From: Ectocarpus siliculosus
Lineage: Eukaryota; Sar; Phaeophyceae; Ectocarpales; Ectocarpaceae
Direction of reading: 5' to 3'
Length of the DNA stretch: 11,240 bases
NCBI GenBank assembly: GCA_000310025.1
Contig: FN649028.1
Location: 1,342-12,581 of the forward strand
The notes below the pieces were generated by a model, which saw only the letters and a program-made list of their open reading frames with translations, searched no databases and had not been told where the DNA came from. Shown piece after piece: positions 7,512-11,240 of this stretch. Position numbers and translations under genes: made by a program. Numbering within the stretch: the stretch's first letter is position 1; each line of letters starts with the position of its first letter.

Positions 7512-7585
7512 GGCCCCTCTTCGGGCAATGCGCGTGTGGTCTCGCGTCACCCGCGGGACCACGGCCACTCACGCCCGAAGAGGCC
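7512..7585. repeat. Nested two-stem hairpin of about 74 bases
   Basis: The outer stem is a perfect 11 bp: CCTCTTCGGGC (7516-7526) with GCCCGAAGAGG (7573-7583). It can extend by GG (7512-7513) pairing CC (7584-7585) across a two-base bulge. The inner stem is 11 bp with one T-G wobble: GTGGTCTCGCG (7536-7546) with CGCGGGACCAC (7552-7562), closing a five-base TCACC loop. Between the stems is an internal loop of 9 and 10 bases. Two coaxial 11-bp stems are very unlikely by chance. It lies in a segment where several frames are open, and 19 bases before a donor-like ATCAG|GTAACC (GT at 7605). It may be a structured RNA element or the remnant of an inverted-repeat element. Confidence 0.8.
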
Positions 7586-7648
7586 TTGAATGTTTGTGTC
7601 ATCAGGTAACCTTATGAAGAAGGCTGTGCTTTGGGGGTGGGTATACAT

Positions 7649-7870
7649 ATGATCGTAGTTCGACCGTTTGTGTACTGGCCGAACGACAAGCAGCGGCCGC
7701 TACACCCACACCCACACACCCCCTGCTTTGGTTGCGGTTGGCAGGAACACCCAACGTGCATGGGCGGTTGTAGTAGTCAGGGTGCATTGTCTCCGACCGT
7801 ACGGAAATCCCGAGAGTTTGATGCCAAACGTATCCGCGAAAAGGAACAGATAATATTTGCTGTCGGGTAG
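7649..7870 (+). CDS. Small Cys-rich reading frame, possible zinc-binding motif
   Basis: The ATG at 7649 opens a 73-codon frame to a TAG at 7868-7870. After a His/Pro repeat (HPHPHTP) it carries CFGCGWQEHPTCMGGC. This spacing is C-X2-C-X4-H-X2-C-X3-C, reminiscent of a zinc knuckle, although the classical CCHC spacing is C-X2-C-X4-H-X4-C and is not met. The C-terminal part is charged (KRIREKEQ). The His/Pro stretch comes from a simple CCCACA repeat. No splice sites clearly bound it. It could be a small gene, one exon, or chance; frames this short are common by chance. Confidence 0.2.
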   Translation: MIVVRPFVYWPNDKQRPLHPHPHTPCFGCGWQEHPTCMGGCSSQGALSPTVRKSREFDAKRIREKEQIIFAVG

Positions 7871-8318
7871 TGCCGTGTGTGCCGTGTAACAGGGGTAATT
7901 ACTGCTGCTGCAGTTGATACGCTGTGCGTCCTACCAAAGCTGCGCCAAACCTAACTGTCTTGTTAATGATATGCTACTACGGCCGACCTGTGCTGCGCGG
8001 ATATGATCTAACATGTTTTTTGAGGCTGCGCGTGGGATTGAACGCCATCCGCCCGTAAGCGCGAGCCGCCGTTTCGTATGTAGATAACCTATACAGCCTC
8101 TACCTGTACGAAGAGGTATGTGTCGCTCATTGCGGGAAACAGGTCGTAACTCTCCCACGCGGATGGGACCGTATTTGGTACGCATTGATGTCCTCCTCGA
8201 TGTCCTACACTAAAGCATTTACACGTGGGACACTACCCTCTTGCCTTGCCCCCTTAACAGGCTCATCATCCGGACATGCCGATGACGACGTCGCCATAAC
8301 CCGACCAGATCACCACAG
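7871..8318. other. Stretch without a supported gene
   Basis: I see no convincing exon on either strand. The clearest signal is an acceptor-like, pyrimidine-rich CTCTTGCCTTGCCCCCTTAACAG ending at 8260. It could start an exon read as SSSGHADDDVAITRPDHHSE, but this leads to a stop at 8374-8376 unless spliced again. Confidence 0.35.
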
Positions 8319-8825
8319 CGAGGATCAGGGTCCAGACTTTCTACAAGTACCGCAGAGAGGGCGAGCAAGTGCATGACTTCATACGGAAGGCAGAGGTCCA
8401 AGTCGCTACCGACGAGGAGATGCAAAGGCAGCGATCTGTCGGAGCACTACTCCCCGACGCAGCTGCGACCGGTGGCGGCGGCGGACGCTCATACGCCGAG
8501 TCACGGCGCAGAGTGAACTCGGCGATGCAGGGCAGGGAGTCGCTCGACGAGTCCCGTCCTGCGGGAGATGGGTTGCAGCAACCTCCCAGCCGTACGCCTG
8601 CAACGACTCTCCTGCCCACACCACCACCCGCCGGTATTGCCACCCAGCACGCCCACACCGGCTGCTGGGGCGAGACTCGCCCCCCGCCCGGTGGTTCTGG
8701 ACGTCAACGCTTAGCCTTCGACCAGAGTCACCATGTCCACCGGCAGCCCCCGCCGCCCCTGCCTGGTGTACCCCCGAGTTATGCCGTGCATCATGCCAAT
8801 CGTAATGCGACTCAATTCAACGAAG
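8319..8825 (+). CDS. Hypothetical protein exon, Pro/Gly-rich
   Basis: The frame is open from 8300 to a TAA at 8903-8905, about 200 codons, the second longest on the plus strand. I suggest entry at the acceptor ATCACCACAG (8318) and exit at CGAAG|GTACGC, with the GT at 8826, phase 1. The N-terminal 35 residues look like charged helix (YKYRREGEQVHDFIRKAEV, then ATDEEMQRQRS). A Gly5 run follows, an Arg/Ser-rich segment, then Pro-rich disordered sequence (PPPPLPGVPP). The helix recalls the end of retroelement Gag proteins only loosely; no zinc knuckle, protease or polymerase follows, so I do not call it one. The local GC is high, which lengthens chance frames. Confidence 0.4.
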
Positions 8826-9010
8826 GTACGCACCTCGCGATAGGCGTACCGACTGAGGGCATCATTTCTTTTGCTGTACATAATTTGGCATCCGGATGTT
8901 CGTAATTATGTCCACACTGCCTTCACCAAGTGCTAGAGCGTACTCGCGGATATACCGGGGCGGTTGGTGTACAGGTGCGTGTGTCGTTTGTGTATTGAGA
9001 ATTTAATCAA

Positions 9011-9376
9011 CTATCGATCTACACAACCCAAGCGTGTGTTGTGATGTGCTGCGCCAACGAGGAGCTGGTGCTTGTGCGCAAATGGGCCTTTTTTCACTAC
9101 CACCTGCCACTCTTGTGCGTCTGCCTCGTTTGTCCGTGTGATGTCTTTGTCTCTTCGTATGTATGTGTGTCCCGAGGATGCGCCGGTAACCACGTAGAGC
9201 AGTGAGAGCTTTCCATGCACCCGTCGGTCGGCAGCACCATGTGGCAGGTACACGGCACGCGCCCGGTTGTTCGCATCGCATTCAAGCACGGTTCGTCGTC
9301 GCACCGGGTGTCCCATCCAGTCGTGGTCGTCGCCGTATCCGAACGTTCTTTGGCCGTCCACGTCTGGTCCACAATG
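9011..9376 (-). CDS. Possible terminal exon on the minus strand
   Basis: On the minus strand, GGATTTTATTTTCGGTACAG ends at 9377 and looks like a good acceptor. From 9376 an open frame runs to a TAG (9013-9011). It is protein-like, with segments such as YGDDHDWMGHPVRRRTVLEC and AQEWQVVVKKGPFAHKHQ. An ATTAAA lies about eight bases past the stop, at a place suitable for polyadenylation. In the region above 9376 a different minus frame is also protein-like (IINNAFPKCIRDCNLHAGVG), so the join could instead be a frameshift within a decayed gene. The length (about 122 codons) is not beyond chance. If real, it is convergent with the exon at 8319-8825. No family recognised. Confidence 0.25.
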   Translation of the reverse strand, partial: HCGPDVDGQRTFGYGDDHDWMGHPVRRRTVLECDANNRARAVYLPHGAADRRVHGKLSLLYVVTGASSGHTYIRRDKDITRTNEADAQEWQVVVKKGPFAHKHQLLVGAAHHNTRLGCVDR

Positions 9377-9537
9377 CTGTACCGAAAATAAAATCCTAGC
9401 TTATATGTTCCCACACCGGCATGTAGATTACAGTCTCGTATGCATTTGGGAAATGCGTTGTTGATGATGCCACGAGAAGCACGGGGATGACAAATCAATC
9501 CTGACCATCAACGCCCACCCCTGCACCTACCAACCCC

Positions 9538-9747
9538 ATGTCTGTTACCTCGCGGCCGTCAGGGATAGAAGATCTTCTCGATACACTGGCCGAGCGAGTC
9601 CTAGTTCGGCATCCTTCGGTGGGTTACATGAGGATGACCATCGCCGTTTATCTCGATCTGAAGCGACGGGCACCAGGGAAGGGGGCGTTGGCCCACATCC
9701 TGGCTGTGGCTCGAATTTCTAACGGGAGCGCGAAGACATTTGAAAGG
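9538..9747 (+). CDS. Possible first exon of a second plus-strand gene
   Basis: The ATG at 9538 opens a frame whose 70 codons before the donor read as a soluble helical protein (SGIEDLLDTLAERVLVRH, then GALAHILAVARIS). The exon ends at TTTGAAAGG|GTAGGC with the GT at 9748, phase 0; beyond it the frame becomes Cys-rich and stops at 9790-9792. It joins in phase to an exon starting at 9914. Upstream of 9538 the sequence is pyrimidine/C-rich and gives no clear promoter. No family recognised. Confidence 0.35.
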
Positions 9748-9913
9748 GTAGGCCGACCATGTCATGCACAAGTGTGTTGTAAACATCCGTAGAGGTCGCT
9801 TATTCCGTTCTTTGCTTCCCCACTACATCGAAACGATCTATAGTTTGAGATGACATTCCGACGTGCACGACGCTGGTGGTGTCGATTGACGTACCGGATT
9901 GCTTCTCCCGCAG

Positions 9914-10030
9914 TCAATCCCGTCTGCCTGGTTGTCACCAAAGTACCCAAAAACGACGCTGTATTACAGCCGGCTTGACTTCCTCGGTAACGTTACAGTT
10001 GTCACCAAGGTCTCCCTGGACAAGCCAGAC
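9914..10030 (+). CDS. Possible second exon of the same gene
   Basis: The acceptor GCTTCTCCCGCAG ends at 9913 and has a good pyrimidine tract. In phase 0 from 9914 the segment reads SIPSAWLSPKYPKTTLYYSR and continues to a phase-0 donor, CCAGAC|GTATGA (GT at 10031). An earlier phase-1 donor, CTCG|GTAACG (GT at 9987), is also possible. The joined frame across 9747/9914 stays open. A 12-base direct repeat, GTTGTCACCAA(A/G)G, occurs at 9931 and 9998, in different frames. The route to the next exon (10334) is ambiguous: one choice needs a 22-base microexon at 10108-10129, another a 40-base intron at 10031-10070. Confidence 0.35.
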
Positions 10031-10333
10031 GTATGATTGAAATTCTGGGCAAGGGATCGCCGAAGAACAGGAGATGACGGCCAGAGGGTCGGCAGTATTT
10101 CCTGCAGTCGAAACGGAAGCACAAGGAAGGTACCTATACGTCAGGGGAGGACACCACGCGGTCTATGTACATCGTCTATCGGTATATTCTGTATCACCTC
10201 TGCCACAGCAACACGAGGTCCATGCCTCTCGTCACATACGTCCTGTTCCGCTGACTCGACCTCGGAACGCCCCCGGTGGACTCACGCCCCGACATTCTTT
10301 CCGTGCTCGCTTTTGAATTCGTGGAGTATGCAG

Positions 10334-10508
10334 GAACATGAAACTTCTCGAAGATATGGGCACCGTCTTGAACGAAGCTGATTTTTTCACCACAGCATCT
10401 AGTCTCGAAGCGGGTCTCGGGACCGCTGCTCCGGCCGCCATAAGCGCGCCTGTTCCGGCATCTGCCAGCACGCCTGCGCAGGGGTCTGCTTCATCGCCAG
10501 GGACCTGA
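10334..10508 (+). CDS. Possible later exon, helical then Ala/Pro-rich
   Basis: The acceptor GTATGCAG ends at 10333 after a pyrimidine-bearing stretch. The exon starts with one base and then reads NMKLLEDMGTVLNEADFF and an Ala/Pro/Ser-rich tail to a TGA at 10506-10508. The phase fits a donor GGAAG|GTACCT with its GT at 10130. Several CAG trinucleotides inside the Ala/Pro part could be further acceptors, so the right edge may be shorter. The order of a short acidic helix with D-M-G followed by an Ala/Pro tail recalls the exon ending at 3490 (LSDMGAIIEK), a resemblance too short to prove common origin. Confidence 0.3.
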
Positions 10509-10699
10509 ACAGGCCGTGCAAATCTACAGCGGTACACCATCTTCAGTACGTAGCGACGCAATGCCTGACTGTAACGTCAAGCTACGGCAACAACTGAACA
10601 GCACGCCCGGGTGTGTTCCGTACGAAAAATACGAGACGCCGGAAGGGCACCCAAGTAACATAAGAGTCTTACTTGTGCCTGTTCTTCTTTCTGATTTAG

Positions 10700-10852
10700 C
10701 ACCCTTTGACTAATGAGACGCAAGTGTATGGTAGGTCGGAGTCCCCGCGCGTGCTTCCGAACACGGGCGGCGTCAGGCTCAATGGCCAAATGACGAGCGC
10801 CAGGCGGTCGTTCTTTGTGTCTCGTGGCGTGAAAGTGTTGTCCCCTCTGTAG
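10700..10852 (+). CDS. Possible terminal exon
   Basis: The strong acceptor CTGTTCTTCTTTCTGATTTAG ends at 10699. In phase 0 from 10700 the segment reads HPLTNETQVYGRSESPRVLP and then a basic stretch ending SRGVKVLSPL before a TAG at 10850-10852. It is preceded by a frame (10516-10713) that is also open and could be part of the same transcript if unspliced. Directly after the stop come two palindromic elements (10849-10859 and 10864-10893). It may be the last exon of the gene that begins at 9538. No domain is recognised. Confidence 0.3.
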   Translation, partial: HPLTNETQVYGRSESPRVLPNTGGVRLNGQMTSARRSFFVSRGVKVLSPL

Positions 10853-10863
10853 GCCCTACCTCT

Positions 10864-10893
10864 GTGCGCGGAAGCAGACGTCTGTTTCCGCAC
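10864..10893. repeat. Imperfect palindrome after the 10850-10852 stop
   Basis: GTGCG (10864-10868) pairs with CGCAC (10889-10893). After a two-base CG bulge (10869-10870), GAAGCAGA (10871-10878) pairs with TCTGTTTC (10881-10888), including one G-T wobble, around a CG centre. That is 13 bp over 30 bases. The core CAGACGTCTG is a perfect 10-bp palindrome. It may be a 3-prime UTR structure or a protein-binding site; function unknown. A smaller palindrome, GTAGG-C-CCTAC, lies at 10849-10859 across the stop codon. Confidence 0.65.
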
Positions 10894-11240
10894 GAAGACT
10901 CAGAGACAGCGGTCGTGTACGTGTCGCTGAGGTATTGGTGTGTTGCCTTTTTATTTCCGTGTCCTTGTCATGAGCATAGCCCACACGTTGTCTCTTTCCC
11001 TTGTCTCTGTCCGTTCTGTTCTTTGGACTTTTCTCTTTCTTTGCTGTCCTTTTTGCCAGTCTAGTCTTACCTCGCTTAGTGCGTATAGGCGAGCGTGTTG
11101 TCCTAGACTATCTGTCGTTGATTGCTACCGACTTGCTTTTGTTGGGGTCTTTTGTGTTTTCCTGTGTTTTGTTATAGGTTAGTTTTCCTGTGACCACGGG
11201 AATCGACCGCGTAAAGTCTTGTACTACGAAGTATGGACAG
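10894..11240. other. Pyrimidine-rich right end without a supported gene
   Basis: From about 10940 to 11170 the plus strand is strongly T/C-rich (TTTTCTCTTTCTTTGCTGTCC and similar). A strong acceptor-like site, CTTTTTGCCAG, ends at 11059, and a weaker TTGTTATAG near 11177. This suggests either an intron leading into an exon beyond or just after 11059, or a pyrimidine-rich 3-prime UTR of the preceding gene. The open frames across it are low-complexity and not called. Confidence 0.4.

Noticed and set aside
8319-8825. Gag-like retroelement protein
   Set aside because: Only a short charged helix resembles Gag. There is no correctly spaced zinc knuckle, protease, reverse transcriptase, integrase, LTR or primer-binding site in the window.
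10128-10252. Frame read EGTYTSGEDTTRSMYIVYRY, which would need a TGA at about 10250 to be read through
   Set aside because: It looks protein-like, but there is no evidence of a variant genetic code. Frames elsewhere in the window end normally at TGA, and the segment is better treated as part of an intron.
3043-10800. Recurrent LNGQ or VNGQ motif in the segments at 2902-3490, 7131-7327 and 10700-10852 as a sign of repeated domains
   Set aside because: Four residues with unlike flanks are too little to support homology.
1-11240. tRNA, rRNA, CRISPR array, bacterial operon or phage region
   Set aside because: No T-loop-like GGTTCGANTCC motif, rRNA motif, regularly spaced repeat or Shine-Dalgarno-led gene cluster was seen.

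Overview
The window looks like nuclear DNA of an intron-bearing eukaryote. It is not bacterial, phage or organelle DNA. There are no ribosome binding sites or packed operons, and long reading frames are rare. Reading frames that look coding end at consensus splice donors (GTGAGA, GTGAGT, GTGAGC, GTAGGC), and some begin after pyrimidine-rich tracts ending in CAG. The GC content is near 50 percent by eye and CpG is not depleted. The gene-poor parts are full of CTG/CAG, CAA and GAA triplet runs and A/T homopolymers. This would suit a stramenopile alga such as a brown alga, or a similar protist, but no gene identifies the organism, so this is a guess. No tRNA, rRNA, CRISPR array, insertion sequence or known mobile-element gene was recognised.

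Layout. Bases 1-2470 hold triplet repeats, a diverged tandem duplication of about 250 bp (1240-1774), a 42-bp tandem duplication (2027-2110), and one weak reading frame (687-1040). The best gene begins at 2902. A 589-base exon joins in phase, across a GTGAGA...CAG intron (3491-3808), to an exon rich in Ser, Arg, Gly and Ala. Possible later exons lie near 4519-4915 and 5750-5962. Bases 5700-6900 carry three diverged copies of a repeat plus homopolymer tracts. Further exon-like segments end at donors at 7327 and 8825. A nested 74-base hairpin sits at 7512-7585. A small Cys-rich frame lies at 7649-7870. A possible convergent exon lies on the minus strand (9376-9011). A second group of plus-strand exon-like segments spans 9538-10852 and is followed by an imperfect palindrome. 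The right end (10940-11170) is pyrimidine-rich.

No protein here was assigned to a known family, so no pathway can be proposed. Exon calls rest on open frame, codon pattern and splice-site fit. Several frames on both strands look equally protein-like in the GC-rich parts, so most calls carry low confidence. Only the 2902 frame, and less strongly the 8300-8905 frame, are longer than I would expect by chance in a window this size.
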